DNA of 64,000 bases from Anaerovibrio lipolyticus DSM 3074 (GCF_900141865.1 NZ_FQYW01000009.1:62001-126000); one strand, 5' to 3'. Shown: positions 34,911 through 44,787, counted from the stretch's first letter. Translations and numbers: made by a program. The notes: generated by a model from the sequence alone, not told the origin.

Positions 34911-35519
34911 ATGAGCAATGAAAACCAACAGCTGGATGATGCTGTAAATAAACTAAATATCGTTCCTGGTACCCGCCACTTCTTCTGGGTGCTGTTTAAA
35001 TCCACCTTTCTGATCAGTGCCTTCACTGTAGGTGGTGGCATGGTAATTATACCACTTCTGAAGAAAAAATACGTGGACGAATATGGCTGGATTAACGACA
35101 AGGACACCTTGGACATTACTGCCATCGCCCAGTCCCTTCCCGGCGTAATGGCTGTTAATGCCTCCATCATGCTGGGATATAAAATGGCAGGTTTTATGGG
35201 AACCTTGGTTACCATACTGGCTACCGTGCTGCCTCCCCTTATTACCATTACAATTATCGCATTCTTTTACGATCTCTTTGCCCACAACTACTATGTACAA
35301 ATGCTATTAAAGGGTATGCAATGTGGTGCCACTGCTGTCATTATTGATGTGGGACTTAATCTGGTATATAAGCTCTTCAAGAAGAAGCTGCTGCTTCCAA
35401 TATTGATTGCTGCCGGAACCTTTATAGCCTCTCTCTGTTTCAATGTAAATCCAATGTACTGTGTTCTGGTGGATGCAATCATTGGACTCATGCTGTTGAG
35501 AGACCCTAAATATAATTAA
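34911..35519 (+). CDS. Chromate transporter, N-terminal half protein (CHR family)
   Basis: 202 residues from the ATG at 34911 (AAGGAG 6 nt upstream); a TTG two codons earlier overlaps the ribosome spacer. Family motifs: FLISAFTVGGGMVIIPLL (about 28-45) and ITAIAQSLPGVMAVNASIMLGYK (split over about 73-95). About six membrane helices. Short CHR proteins work as pairs of antiparallel halves, exporting chromate or, more often in anaerobes, moving another oxyanion. The second half is encoded 14 bp downstream. Confidence 0.92.
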   Translation: MSNENQQLDDAVNKLNIVPGTRHFFWVLFKSTFLISAFTVGGGMVIIPLLKKKYVDEYGWINDKDTLDITAIAQSLPGVMAVNASIMLGYKMAGFMGTLVTILATVLPPLITITIIAFFYDLFAHNYYVQMLLKGMQCGATAVIIDVGLNLVYKLFKKKLLLPILIAAGTFIASLCFNVNPMYCVLVDAIIGLMLLRDPKYN

Positions 35520-35533
35520 GAGGAGGCCGTATA

Positions 35534-36097
35534 ATGAATATATTACTTCTTTTATACTGGGAATTTTGTAAAATTGGCCTTTTTTGCGTTGGTGGTGGCT
35601 ATGCCTCCCTCCCTTGGATTCAGGCTGCAGTCGTGGATGATTATCACTGGATTACCATGACAGAATTTATTGATATATTCACCATTTCCCAAATGACACC
35701 AGGACCTATTGGCATAAATGCAGCTACCTTTGTAGGAACCAAAATTGCGGGAACACTGGGAGCTATTGTGGCAACCCTTGGCTTTGTAACGCCTTCCCTG
35801 ATTTTATGTCTTTTAATAACCTATCTCATGAAAAAATATGGTGAGCTCAGTGCAATAAAGGGAACCTTAAACGGCCTTCGTCCCGCTGTGGTGGCCCTTA
35901 TCTGCACTGCAGGTCTTAGCTTTATATGGCTTTCCGTATGGAACACAGAAAGCGTTCCCACAAATTTTGCCGACTTTGATATTAAAGGTATCATTATTTT
36001 AGTAATTGCCATGATCGCCGTAAAAAAGAAGGTCAGCGTTATAACTCTGCTATTTGGTAGTGGAGTTGCAGGCTTAGTTCTGGGATTACTAATGTAA
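35534..36097 (+). CDS. Chromate transporter, second half protein (CHR family)
   Basis: 187 residues, partner of the preceding gene. It begins LLYWEFCKIGLFCVGGGYASLP and has the second family block ISQMTPGPIGINAATFVG. About six membrane helices of opposite predicted topology. AGAGGAGG precedes the ATG. The two genes form one operon that ends at a hairpin. Confidence 0.92.
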   Translation: MNILLLLYWEFCKIGLFCVGGGYASLPWIQAAVVDDYHWITMTEFIDIFTISQMTPGPIGINAATFVGTKIAGTLGAIVATLGFVTPSLILCLLITYLMKKYGELSAIKGTLNGLRPAVVALICTAGLSFIWLSVWNTESVPTNFADFDIKGIIILVIAMIAVKKKVSVITLLFGSGVAGLVLGLLM

Positions 36098-36117
36098 AAA
36101 TTAGGCTACTTAAGAAT

Positions 36118-36151
36118 ATAGGCTGGTGCAAAAAGTGCATCAGCCTATTTT
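36118..36151. terminator. Terminator between the chromate transporter and murI
   Basis: ATAGGCTGgTGCA / TGCATCAGCCTAT hairpin followed by TTTTAATT on the plus strand; it may also serve murI. Confidence 0.75.
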
Positions 36152-36153
36152 AA

Positions 36154-36954
36154 TTAATCCAGCTTTAAATTATACAGTTTTTTTGACAGCTCAATCATTT
36201 TTGGATTATCAGAGCTGTTAAGCCAGGTAATTGTTCCCGACTTCATGGAAGTATTAATCATATTTCTGGAATACAGCCTTCTTCTTAGTTGTCTGGCTGT
36301 ACCAGCAGCTCCATCAAATATCTTCACTTTATTATCAAAAAGCTCACTAATTACCTTTCGAACAAAAGGATAATGGGTACAGCCAAGGACTACCCCATCA
36401 ATTTTTTTGCCCTCCAGCTTGCTGAAATAACCCATAAGGAATTCTCTCAGCTCAGGGGAATCAAGCTCACCACGTTCCACAAACTCAGGAAGTCCAGGAA
36501 GTGGCATTTTTATAATTTCAGCTCTGTCCTTCCATGTTTCCATTAATGTGGCAAACTTCTGCTCCCTGAGAGTAGCTTCTGTAGCCAATACCAGCACTGT
36601 GCCTCCGGGACAGTTTATTACAGCAGGCTTTAATGCTGGCTCTATGGCAATAATTGGAAGCTGAGGATATTTTTCCCGAAGTCGCTTTCCAGCAGCACTG
36701 CTGGCTGTATTACAAGCTATAACAACAGCCTTTACGCCTCTATCCAGCATTTTATCTACCACGTCTGACGTAAGCTCATATATTTCCTGGGTACTTCTGC
36801 TGCCGTATGGGGCATTTTTGGAATCTCCGTAAAATATATAGTTTTCATTAGGCATGAGCTTGGTTATTTCCCTCAGAACGCTAATTCCACCCATACCTGA
36901 ATCCATAATTCCTATTGGATTTTCCGAATTCATTTTATCAAGAACCTTTCCCAT
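36154..36954 (-). CDS. murI: Glutamate racemase
   Basis: 266 residues. Both catalytic cysteines are visible: VIACNTASSA (about 78-87) and VLGCTHYPF (about 190-198), together with MDSGMGGISVLRE at the N terminus. It makes D-glutamate for peptidoglycan in the cytoplasm. The start is uncertain: the first ATG (36954) has no clear ribosome site; Met8 would also preserve the fold. Confidence 0.96.
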   Translation of the reverse strand: MGKVLDKMNSENPIGIMDSGMGGISVLREITKLMPNENYIFYGDSKNAPYGSRSTQEIYELTSDVVDKMLDRGVKAVVIACNTASSAAGKRLREKYPQLPIIAIEPALKPAVINCPGGTVLVLATEATLREQKFATLMETWKDRAEIIKMPLPGLPEFVERGELDSPELREFLMGYFSKLEGKKIDGVVLGCTHYPFVRKVISELFDNKVKIFDGAAGTARQLRRRLYSRNMINTSMKSGTITWLNSSDNPKMIELSKKLYNLKLD

Positions 36955-37051
36955 TAATGGTATATTTCAATAATTAATTCATTATTATACACCTATACGC
37001 CTCCTTGATAAAGGCACGACTATTGATTTACAGAGTTTTCTTGTATAAAAT

Positions 37052-38068
37052 ATGAATGGTGAATTGTTTATGAATATTCGTGATGATTTTCTACTTTATA
37101 AAAACGACAATATAAACCAAAATGTAAAGCTGTCTGCCAAAAGTAAGCGTAGAATGAGGAAATCCAAGGCTGATAACACCCTGAAATCCTATTCAGCTGA
37201 CTGGAATGACTTTACTGACTGGTGCGAGGCCCATGAGGTGCCACCTCTACCTTGCACAGCTGAAACCATAGTAAACTATATTAATGATTTGGCAGACCAT
37301 GCCCATGCCAATACGGTTTCCAGGCGCATTACCGCCATTTCTGAAAACCATATTGCAGCCGGCTTTTATGACAACAATCCAGCCAAGGATGGTATGGTTC
37401 GCAATGCCATGCAGGCTATTCGCCGTGAAAAGGGTACCTTCCAACACGGCAAGGCCCCTATATTGATGGAAACCATGTCCCTTTTGGCTGATCTTTTTGA
37501 TGCAGGCGATTTGGTGTCCATTCGGGATAAGGCTTTACTTTTTCTTGGCTTTGCAGGAGCCTTCAGACGTTCTGAGCTGGTAGCTATACAGCTTAGGGAT
37601 ATCACCTTTTCCCCACAGGGTATGGTTATTTTTATTCCTCAGTCAAAAGGTGACCAGCTGGGGCACGGAAGTCAAATTGCCATTCCCTACGCCCCTGATC
37701 CTCACACCTGTGCTGTAATCGCTGTACAGGATTGGATTGAAGCAGCAAACATAAAGGATGGGCCACTTTTCAGAGGCTTTAAGCGAAACCTTGATCCACG
37801 GGAAACACAGCTTTCCGACAAATCTGTGGCAATTATTGTAAAAAAATACATGGGAATGCTGGGAATGAACCCTGATGATTTTGCCGGTCATAGCTTACGC
37901 CGTGGCTTTGCCACCTCTGCTGCCCAGCATGACCTGGATGCACTCTCCATTATGAGGCAAACCAGGCACAAATCTGAAAAAATGGTTCACCGCTACATTG
38001 AACAAGGTAATCTCTTCAAAGAAAACCCTCTTAATCGTATGTTTGGCCCTACACATAGAAAGGATTAA
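37052..38068 (+). CDS. Tyrosine recombinase / phage-type integrase
   Basis: 338 residues. The N-terminal SAM-like DNA-binding domain (about 40-130; TLKSYSADWNDFTDWC) is followed by the catalytic domain. All catalytic residues are visible: Arg in AFRRSEL (about 174), HSLRRGF (His-x-x-Arg, about 287), TRHKSE (His) and HRYIEQ (Tyr nucleophile, about 317). It lacks the canonical XerC/XerD spacing of lengths and sits alone, with no adjacent attachment site or mobile cargo that I can see. It may be a dedicated or relic recombinase. Confidence 0.88.
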   Translation: MNGELFMNIRDDFLLYKNDNINQNVKLSAKSKRRMRKSKADNTLKSYSADWNDFTDWCEAHEVPPLPCTAETIVNYINDLADHAHANTVSRRITAISENHIAAGFYDNNPAKDGMVRNAMQAIRREKGTFQHGKAPILMETMSLLADLFDAGDLVSIRDKALLFLGFAGAFRRSELVAIQLRDITFSPQGMVIFIPQSKGDQLGHGSQIAIPYAPDPHTCAVIAVQDWIEAANIKDGPLFRGFKRNLDPRETQLSDKSVAIIVKKYMGMLGMNPDDFAGHSLRRGFATSAAQHDLDALSIMRQTRHKSEKMVHRYIEQGNLFKENPLNRMFGPTHRKD

Positions 38069-38075
38069 TTTTTAA

Positions 38076-38579
38076 ATGTCTAAATCACCAAGTAAATTCT
38101 TTATGGGAATTGGTATTATGTTAATTTTATTAGGTGGCTTTGGCTGGGGGTTCACCTATGTTTTTGACCATCGCCCTGCGGATAATCTTTCCGGCTACTG
38201 CGATATTGATTTTCAAACAGGTGTGGATATTAATGGCAAGATTAACACTGCAAACCTAACCATTCAGGACTATCGTTATTCCAGTGCCAATCTGCTGGCC
38301 GCCATGACCATGATCTGCGACGATGATACCTACACCATGGAAGCAGCTGTCCGCCAAACTCCCCCAAGCTATTCTGTGGCATTCTATAACGACAAAACCA
38401 CTTTAAAAAATACCAACAAGCTCTTTGTGGAATTTCCTCCTGAAGCCTTCGACTCCATGCGCAGGGCTGAGGTAATCACCATACAATTTGCTTATGACAA
38501 TGGTGATAAGGTTTCGCTACCACTTAGTGAGCCGGATATGGAATACTGGAAGGAGCACCTGAAGGATCAGCGAAAATAA
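38076..38579 (+). CDS. Membrane-anchored protein of unknown function
   Basis: 167 residues. One N-terminal membrane helix (about 8-31) is followed by a periplasmic beta-rich domain of about 130 residues starting FDHRPADNLSG. No lipobox. It begins 7 bp after the recombinase stop, so both are co-transcribed, and a strong terminator follows. I do not recognise a family. Confidence 0.75.
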   Translation: MSKSPSKFFMGIGIMLILLGGFGWGFTYVFDHRPADNLSGYCDIDFQTGVDINGKINTANLTIQDYRYSSANLLAAMTMICDDDTYTMEAAVRQTPPSYSVAFYNDKTTLKNTNKLFVEFPPEAFDSMRRAEVITIQFAYDNGDKVSLPLSEPDMEYWKEHLKDQRK

Positions 38580-38600
38580 TTTAATTATTTTGTATACATG

Positions 38601-38640
38601 AACAACTTGTCAAAGATTGATAGACAAGTTGTTTTTTTTG
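38601..38640 (+). terminator. Terminator of the recombinase operon
   Basis: Stem AACAACTTGTC / GACAAGTTGTT followed by eight T. Confidence 0.9.
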
Positions 38641-38705
38641 TGTTAAAGTCTTATAGGGTTTTTTGAACCCACTTTTGCTATTTACTTAAAGGAGTGTTTT
38701 TATTA

Positions 38706-39953
38706 ATGAGTGAGAATCGAGTAATTCAGGTCCATGAGAGGCCACCTATTACAAAAACTATTCCGCTATCTTTACAACATTTATTTGCTATGTTTGGTTC
38801 TACTGTGTTAGTACCAATTCTGTTCAATGTAAATCCTGCAACTGTACTGCTGTTTAACGGTATTGGTACATTGCTTTACTTGATTATATGTAAGGGAAAG
38901 ATTCCGGCATATCTGGGTTCCAGCTTTGCCTTCATTTCCCCTGTATTTGCAGTATTATCCCAGTTCAACTATGAAGCTGCTCTTGGTGGTTTCATTGCCG
39001 TAGGTCTTGTTTTCGTTATTGTGGGTTTAATTGTGAAGGCCGTAGGTACCTCCTGGATAGACTTCATCTTCCCGCCAGCTGCCATGGGCGCCATTGTGGC
39101 CGTTATCGGTCTGGAGCTTATGCCAACTGCGGCTAAGATGGCTGGTCTCACCGAGGCAGAGCCTAATATGAGCAACATTATCGTGGCTGTTGCAACTCTG
39201 GTTATTACCCTTTTCTCCCAGATTGTGTTCCGTGGCTTTTTGGGCATTATTCCAATTCTTATTGGTATCATCTGCGGTTACATCATTTCCCTGGGCTTTG
39301 GCATTGTTGACCTTACTGGTGTTGAAAAGGCTCCATGGTTCGCACTGCCTACCTTCTACACCCCAGAATTCAATCTCACTGCCATTACAATTATTCTTCC
39401 GGCAGCTTTGGTTGTTATCGCCGAGCATGTGGGCCATCTTTTTGTAACCAGTAACATTGTAGGCTCTGACCTCACCAAGAATCCTGGACTTGACCGCTCC
39501 ATCATCGGTAACGGTATCTCCACCATCCTGTCTGGCTTCTTCGGCTCCACCCCTAATACCACCTATGGCGAGAACATCGGTGTATTGGCAATTTCCAAGG
39601 TATTCTCCACCTGGGTTATTGGTGGTGCAGCAATCTTTGCCATTATTTTGTCCTGCTTCGGCAAGCTGGCCGCTGCAATTCAGAGTATTCCTGTACCTGT
39701 AATGGGCGGTGTTTCCATGCTGCTTTTCGGCGTAATTGCCGCTTCCGGTATCCGTGTTCTGGTAGATGCCAAAATTGACTACAATCAGCCAATTAATTTG
39801 ATGCTTACTGCTATTGTTCTCGGTATCGGCGTATCTACCGCCAGCATCACCATTGGCTCCACTACCTTGGCCGGTATGTCCCTGGCAACTGTAGTAGCCA
39901 TTATTCTCAGCATCTGCTTCAATATAATCAAGAAGCTCCGCGGTGAGAACTAA
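38706..39953 (+). CDS. uraA: Uracil permease (NCS2 family)
   Basis: 415 residues from the ATG at 38706; AGGAG stands 11 nt upstream (long), and an in-frame GTG at 38694 would place it too close. About fourteen membrane helices. Motifs: LQHLFAMFGSTVLVP (helix 1), PAYLGSSFAF (helix 3), AEHVGHLF and STPNTTYGENIG (the NCS2 signature region). It takes up uracil with protons. The RluA gene follows after one base, so they share a transcript. A small GGGTT/GAACCC hairpin lies in the leader (38657-38672), without clear PyrR-site similarity. Confidence 0.93.
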   Translation: MSENRVIQVHERPPITKTIPLSLQHLFAMFGSTVLVPILFNVNPATVLLFNGIGTLLYLIICKGKIPAYLGSSFAFISPVFAVLSQFNYEAALGGFIAVGLVFVIVGLIVKAVGTSWIDFIFPPAAMGAIVAVIGLELMPTAAKMAGLTEAEPNMSNIIVAVATLVITLFSQIVFRGFLGIIPILIGIICGYIISLGFGIVDLTGVEKAPWFALPTFYTPEFNLTAITIILPAALVVIAEHVGHLFVTSNIVGSDLTKNPGLDRSIIGNGISTILSGFFGSTPNTTYGENIGVLAISKVFSTWVIGGAAIFAIILSCFGKLAAAIQSIPVPVMGGVSMLLFGVIAASGIRVLVDAKIDYNQPINLMLTAIVLGIGVSTASITIGSTTLAGMSLATVVAIILSICFNIIKKLRGEN

Positions 39954-39954
39954 A

Positions 39955-40872
39955 ATGAACATTACTTACGAAGTTAAGGATAATGAAGCCCTGACCCCTG
40001 TTTCGGTCAGGGCTTTTCTTAGAAGCAGCTGTGGTGTTTCCCATGGTCTCTGGCGACGTCTGAAATGGAACGGAACCATTTTAGTTAATGGTGAGAAAGT
40101 AAAGGCCACCATGGCAACTGTAAAGGTCGGAGATAAAATCACCTGCATATTGGAGGAAGAATCCTCCATTGTTCCCAGAAAGATGCCTTTGGACATTCGC
40201 TACGAGGATGAATACCTTATTGTTTTGAATAAACCAGATGGTATTCTGGTACACCCCACTGGCGGGGACCATGATAATACTCTTGGTAATGGCTTAAAAT
40301 ATTATTATCAGCTGACTGGACAGGATATTGATTTTCACCCAGTTCATCGACTAGATAGAAATACGACCGGACTTGTTGTAGTAGCCAAGCTGCCCCAGCT
40401 TCAAAGTGCCCTTACCCAGCCGGGCTCCCGTATAAAGGGAAATATGCAAAAGCATAATATTACCCAAAAATTCTTTCACAGAAGCTATTTTGCCCTTATA
40501 AACGGCATACTGCCTCAAAGAAAGGGAATCATCGATTTACCCATTGCCCGTCATCCAGACAGCATTATACAGCGGATATGCTCTCCGGATGGTCAATATG
40601 CAGAAACCCATTATGAAACTGTGGCAGTTAATAATGGCAAATCCCTTATTAAACTGGAGCTGAAAACCGGGCGGACACATCAGATAAGGGTTCACCTTGC
40701 CTCCATTGGTTATCCTCTTTTGGGAGATGATTTATACGGCGGTAATCATGCTGTAATCAACCGTCAGGCCCTCCACGCCTATCATCTGGAGGTATTTAAT
40801 CCACTAAACGGAGAAACTATTTCTGTTTATTCAGATATCCCTCAGGATATGATTCAGGCCTTTTACAAATAA
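39955..40872 (+). CDS. RluA-family 23S rRNA pseudouridine synthase
   Basis: 305 residues from the ATG one base after the uraA stop (translational coupling). An S4-like N-terminal RNA-binding part (about 15-80) precedes the catalytic domain with HRLDRNTTGLVV (catalytic Asp, about 125-136) and LKTGRTHQIRVHLA (about 237). It converts uridine to pseudouridine in rRNA or tRNA; the target position is not readable. Confidence 0.93.
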   Translation: MNITYEVKDNEALTPVSVRAFLRSSCGVSHGLWRRLKWNGTILVNGEKVKATMATVKVGDKITCILEEESSIVPRKMPLDIRYEDEYLIVLNKPDGILVHPTGGDHDNTLGNGLKYYYQLTGQDIDFHPVHRLDRNTTGLVVVAKLPQLQSALTQPGSRIKGNMQKHNITQKFFHRSYFALINGILPQRKGIIDLPIARHPDSIIQRICSPDGQYAETHYETVAVNNGKSLIKLELKTGRTHQIRVHLASIGYPLLGDDLYGGNHAVINRQALHAYHLEVFNPLNGETISVYSDIPQDMIQAFYK

Positions 40873-40924
40873 ATTACATGAAACAAAAGCAGAATAAAGC
40901 TTTTAAACAATAAAAGCCTTCATG

Positions 40925-40970
40925 CACTAAAAAAGGACCAGCCCCACAGGCCGGTCCTAATTTTTTAGTG
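40925..40970. terminator. Bidirectional terminator between rluA-like and fba
   Basis: CACTAAAAAAGGACCAGCC pairs with its complement ending AATTTTTTAGTG (loop CCACA); T-runs on both strands. Confidence 0.9.
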
Positions 40971-40983
40971 AAATATAAACCTA

Positions 40984-41952
40984 TTAAACGTCAATTGCCT
41001 TGCCATCAGAACCAAGAACATTTCTGATCTTATGAGCAACGATATCCTGAATATTCTGACGAGCTGGCTTCAGATACTGACGTGGATCAAAATGCTCCGG
41101 ATACTTGGCCATGTGTTCACGAATACCAGCAGTCAAAGCAAGACGCATATCAGAGTCGATATTAATCTTGCAAACAGCACTGCGGGCAGCCTTACGGAGC
41201 TGATCCTCAGGAATACCAATAGCATCCTTCAGATTACCGCCATAGTGGTTAATAATCTCTACATACTTAGGCACAACAGAGGAAGCACCATGAAGCACGA
41301 TAGGGAAACCAGGCAGACGCTGGGAAATTTCCTCTAAAATATCAAAACGCAGATCTGGTGGAACCAGCACACCCTGTTCGTTTCTGGTACACTGCTCTGG
41401 TCTGAACTTAAATGCGCCATGGCTGGTACCGATAGCAATAGCCAAGGAATCTACACCTGTGCGGGATACGAATTCCTCCACATCATCAGGATCAGTATAT
41501 GAACCTGTTGTCACATTAACATCATCCTCAATGCCTTCCAACTGACCAAGCTCACCCTCTACCACTACGCCGTGGGCATGAGCATACTCTACAACTTCCT
41601 TGGTTATGGCGATATTTGCCTCAAAGGATTGGGCAGAGCCGTCAATCATAACCGATGTAAAGCCACCATCAATACAGGATTTACAGGTCTCAAAATCTGC
41701 ACCATGATCCAAATGCAGGGCAATAGGCACTGTGCTGACCTTCAGGGCAGATTCAACCAAACCGAACAGATACTCAGCACCAGCGTACTTTCTGGCACCA
41801 GCAGAAGCCTGCAAAATTACTGGAGACTGGGTTTCCTCAGCGGCAGCAACAATTCCCTGAACAATCTCCATATTGTTTACATTGAAAGCACCAATGGCAT
41901 AGCCACCCTCGTATGCCCTCTTAAACATCTCTTTGGTATCAACTAATGGCAT
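40984..41952 (-). CDS. fba: Class II fructose-1,6-bisphosphate aldolase
   Basis: 322 residues. Zinc and catalytic motifs: HLDHGADFETCKSCIDGGF (about 80-98), VEGELGQLEGIED (about 132-144) and LHGASSVVP (about 219). It splits fructose-1,6-bisphosphate in glycolysis and makes it in gluconeogenesis. GAGGGAGG lies before the ATG. It is a single-gene unit with an extended -10 promoter upstream. Confidence 0.95.
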   Translation of the reverse strand: MPLVDTKEMFKRAYEGGYAIGAFNVNNMEIVQGIVAAAEETQSPVILQASAGARKYAGAEYLFGLVESALKVSTVPIALHLDHGADFETCKSCIDGGFTSVMIDGSAQSFEANIAITKEVVEYAHAHGVVVEGELGQLEGIEDDVNVTTGSYTDPDDVEEFVSRTGVDSLAIAIGTSHGAFKFRPEQCTRNEQGVLVPPDLRFDILEEISQRLPGFPIVLHGASSVVPKYVEIINHYGGNLKDAIGIPEDQLRKAARSAVCKINIDSDMRLALTAGIREHMAKYPEHFDPRQYLKPARQNIQDIVAHKIRNVLGSDGKAIDV

Positions 41953-41993
41953 AAATAATACCTCCCTCTCTGTTTAAATTTCTCTTATTTGGT

Positions 41994-42002
41994 ATTATAG
42001 CA
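41994..42002 (-). promoter_or_regulatory. Extended -10 promoter element of fba
   Basis: TGCTATAAT on the minus strand, about 40 bp before the fba start. No good -35. An 18-bp near-palindrome (ACAAATCTACAGATTTGT, 42036-42053) lies about 35 bp upstream of it. Confidence 0.55.
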
Positions 42003-42102
42003 TACAAACCTTTTAAATACTAGGTAAATCATCAAACAAATCTACAGATTTGTGGTATTTTTCGCAATAAATACGAAAAAACAATTTTTACTACTTTATT
42101 AT

Positions 42103-44787
42103 TTACTGACAATTTTCAATATTTTTTTGAGGAAGGGAATAAATAAATCTGCATGGGTTGGTATTTTTTGACCGTTCCAAAGCAGAAGTAAGATATAAAG
42201 CCTTCTTCGCCCTGGTAATCCCCACATAAAAAAGTCTGGCCTCCTCATCAAAATAATCCGCATCTATAGCGAATTTACTTGGAAATACTCCCTCCTGTAG
42301 TCCTGCAAAGAATACTTGCTCAAACTCAAGCCCCTTGGCCTGATGGACTGTTATAATTGGAATCTTCGGATGTGATGCCAACATTAAATCGAATTCAGTA
42401 TTTGAAAGGGAGGTAAGATTCAGCAGATTCTTTATACCGTCAAGGCAGGACATTTTTTTATCGTCACGCTCCCGCATAAAACGATATAACTGGCGAAGAT
42501 TCCCCACCTTGCTGTTAGGCTTGTTGGTGCTGTTATTTCGTATATCCTCATTTGTATAGCGCTCCAATATGCCCACTTCCCTAATGACCTTGTTCATCAG
42601 CTCCTGAGGTCTCATATCATACATATCCCGCTTATATTCATTAATCTTATCAGCGAAGGGAGCAAAAACCTTGGAATATTTGCTGAAAAAGCGACGTCGC
42701 TCATCTATGCCCTCAACAATATTATTGTTTACTGCATATATAAGGATTTCACCAGTAGCAGAAATATCATCAAAGGCATCGTGGGTTGACTTATGACTGA
42801 CCTGAACAAACTCCCCTATTGTAGACAGCTTATGGTTTTCCAGCTTTGGGTAGAACCGGCGAAAAATATCCAGAGTATCATAATGGGCCTGACACTTAAG
42901 GCCTTCAAGTCCCAAGCGTTTAAGCTGACTTGCCAAAATGGTCAAATCGTAGCCCACATTATGTCCCACAACAACGCTGTCATTGGCAAAAGTCAAAAAT
43001 GCCTGAAGTCCCTTTTTAGGATCTACGCCATCCCGCTGCAGCTGTTCATCAGTAATATGATGGGTGTTGACGGACTGTCCCACGGACTTAGTTGCCTTCA
43101 AAAAAAGATTCAGCTTATCCAGCACCTTTCCAGTCCTGTCAATTCTTATGGCCGCAATCTGAATAATTTCATCCCTGGAAGTGTCAAGGCCGGTGGATTC
43201 CACATCAAATACCACCACATTGCCCCTTTCCAGTTCACGACGCAGCATTTCAAAGGGTTCATCATATTTAAGAGTAGAGGGATGAACCATATCGCTAGGG
43301 TGAATTCCCAAGTCCAACGCTTCCTCCGACTGTAATTTATCGATGGTTCTGGCACCGATACCCTTGGCATATTCCTTGGCTACCCGACAAATGCTGGTAT
43401 CATCCCATTCATTAATCAGCATATTAAATACAGCCAAAACATCCTTTATCTCCTGCCTGCGGAAGAAATGAAACTCATCCACCAGCATAAATTCAAGAGG
43501 AAAATCATCAAATACGCCCTTTTGGAGCATCTGATTTCTCTGCCTCGTTTCCATTATCTTGCTGAAGCAATTTGACAACCGCTTGTTATATACATTGGAA
43601 CGGGTCAAAATACATACCTTGGACAAATCCTGGGGCCTTAGCCTCTGAAGGGTGTTATAAATCCAGTCAGCCTCAATATATGTATCCCTAAAGGTGGCAT
43701 GAACTATTTTCTCCCCTTCATTATCACTCATTGCCAAGGCGTCATCCGGGAAAAAGTTCGTAACCTTATCGGGAAAACGCTTTTTCAAATAATAATATGA
43801 GCTATCCAAAAGTATTCTTGTGGAACGATAATTTTTATTAAACACAATAAGCCGGGGCTGATACTCGCTATAAAACTTATCGAATATCAGATCCGGCTGA
43901 GATCCACGCCACTCATATATAGTCTGAAAAAAATCACCGCACATAATGACATTATTCTGTCCGAATAAATGCTCCAGTACGCTGTACTCCAAGCGGGAGG
44001 TATCCTGCACCTCATCGATGCACCAATATTTAAAATAGGAGCTCCATGCCCCTTGTACTTCAGGATTTTTCAAAAGCTCATAGGCAATATTGATAAGATC
44101 GCAAAAATCCATGCCATGGGCCATTCTAAGGGCATTATCATAAGCACTAACAAGAAAACCGCCCCTATTCTGAAATTCCATAATAAGGTCAGTACATGAT
44201 TTCCAATTAACACGGCTGGCATCAGAAAACCTCTGACCGTTTTCCGTCAGCAAACGATCAATTACCCGCTGATAGTCATCACTGGGCTCACCGCTAAAAT
44301 AGTCATACTCTCCCCGATACTCCTTAACCAGAGCAATAATCTTCTGTATAGCCCCAGCCCAACCAGTTTGAGCAGCCATATCCGTCATTTCCGGCACGTT
44401 TTTGATAATTTCCAGACAGTCTTCCTCATCATAAATGATAGAATCTGCTGAAATACCAATATCCCTATGCTTTGACTCCTGACGGATAATTTCATAACAA
44501 AACCCATGGAAGGTCTTGATGGTAACATCATTGGCGGCTTCCCCCACCACCTCCATTACCCGTGCCTTCATTTCGCTGCAGGCTTTGTTGGTAAAGGTAA
44601 GACAGGCTATTTCTTTTCCCTCGGCCTTCTTTTCTTCTATGATATGGGCAATTCTATAAGCTAATGTATTTGTTTTTCCAGTACCTGCCGAGGCAATCAG
44701 AAGAATGTTGTTCTCCAGCTCGTTGACCACCTCAAGCTGCTTTTCATTAAGCTGTTCCCGTTGTTTTTCACTTTCCTGCTCTGGCAA
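42103..44787 (-). CDS. UvrD/Rep-family helicase with embedded DEDDh exonuclease domain
   Basis: 894 residues from the TTG at 44787, chosen because GGAGG lies 8 nt upstream. The SF1A helicase core has Walker A ASAGTGKTNTLAYR (about 31-44), CIDEVQDTSRLEYSVLEHL, motif V VHQAKGLEFEQVFF and motif VI YVGITRAKKALYL. Between the two helicase halves sits a DnaQ-like 3'-5' exonuclease (about 524-690): VVFDVESTGLD, GHNVGYDL and STHDAFDD give the DEDDh set. It would unwind and trim DNA in repair. The fusion is uncommon. No partner gene is adjacent. Confidence 0.88.
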   Translation of the reverse strand: MPEQESEKQREQLNEKQLEVVNELENNILLIASAGTGKTNTLAYRIAHIIEEKKAEGKEIACLTFTNKACSEMKARVMEVVGEAANDVTIKTFHGFCYEIIRQESKHRDIGISADSIIYDEEDCLEIIKNVPEMTDMAAQTGWAGAIQKIIALVKEYRGEYDYFSGEPSDDYQRVIDRLLTENGQRFSDASRVNWKSCTDLIMEFQNRGGFLVSAYDNALRMAHGMDFCDLINIAYELLKNPEVQGAWSSYFKYWCIDEVQDTSRLEYSVLEHLFGQNNVIMCGDFFQTIYEWRGSQPDLIFDKFYSEYQPRLIVFNKNYRSTRILLDSSYYYLKKRFPDKVTNFFPDDALAMSDNEGEKIVHATFRDTYIEADWIYNTLQRLRPQDLSKVCILTRSNVYNKRLSNCFSKIMETRQRNQMLQKGVFDDFPLEFMLVDEFHFFRRQEIKDVLAVFNMLINEWDDTSICRVAKEYAKGIGARTIDKLQSEEALDLGIHPSDMVHPSTLKYDEPFEMLRRELERGNVVVFDVESTGLDTSRDEIIQIAAIRIDRTGKVLDKLNLFLKATKSVGQSVNTHHITDEQLQRDGVDPKKGLQAFLTFANDSVVVGHNVGYDLTILASQLKRLGLEGLKCQAHYDTLDIFRRFYPKLENHKLSTIGEFVQVSHKSTHDAFDDISATGEILIYAVNNNIVEGIDERRRFFSKYSKVFAPFADKINEYKRDMYDMRPQELMNKVIREVGILERYTNEDIRNNSTNKPNSKVGNLRQLYRFMRERDDKKMSCLDGIKNLLNLTSLSNTEFDLMLASHPKIPIITVHQAKGLEFEQVFFAGLQEGVFPSKFAIDADYFDEEARLFYVGITRAKKALYLTSALERSKNTNPCRFIYSLPQKNIENCQ

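Noticed and set aside
37052-38068. Integrase of a mobile island with attachment sites
   Set aside because: No tRNA, direct repeats or cargo genes flank it; neighbours are murI and a metabolic operon.
38649-38705. PyrR attenuator before uraA
   Set aside because: Only a small GGGTT/GAACCC hairpin; no PyrR-binding loop or competing antiterminator could be drawn.
39027-39962. Long open frame antisense to uraA
   Set aside because: Shadow of the real gene: composition is unlike a protein (Asn/Gly/His-rich), with no ribosome site or domain.
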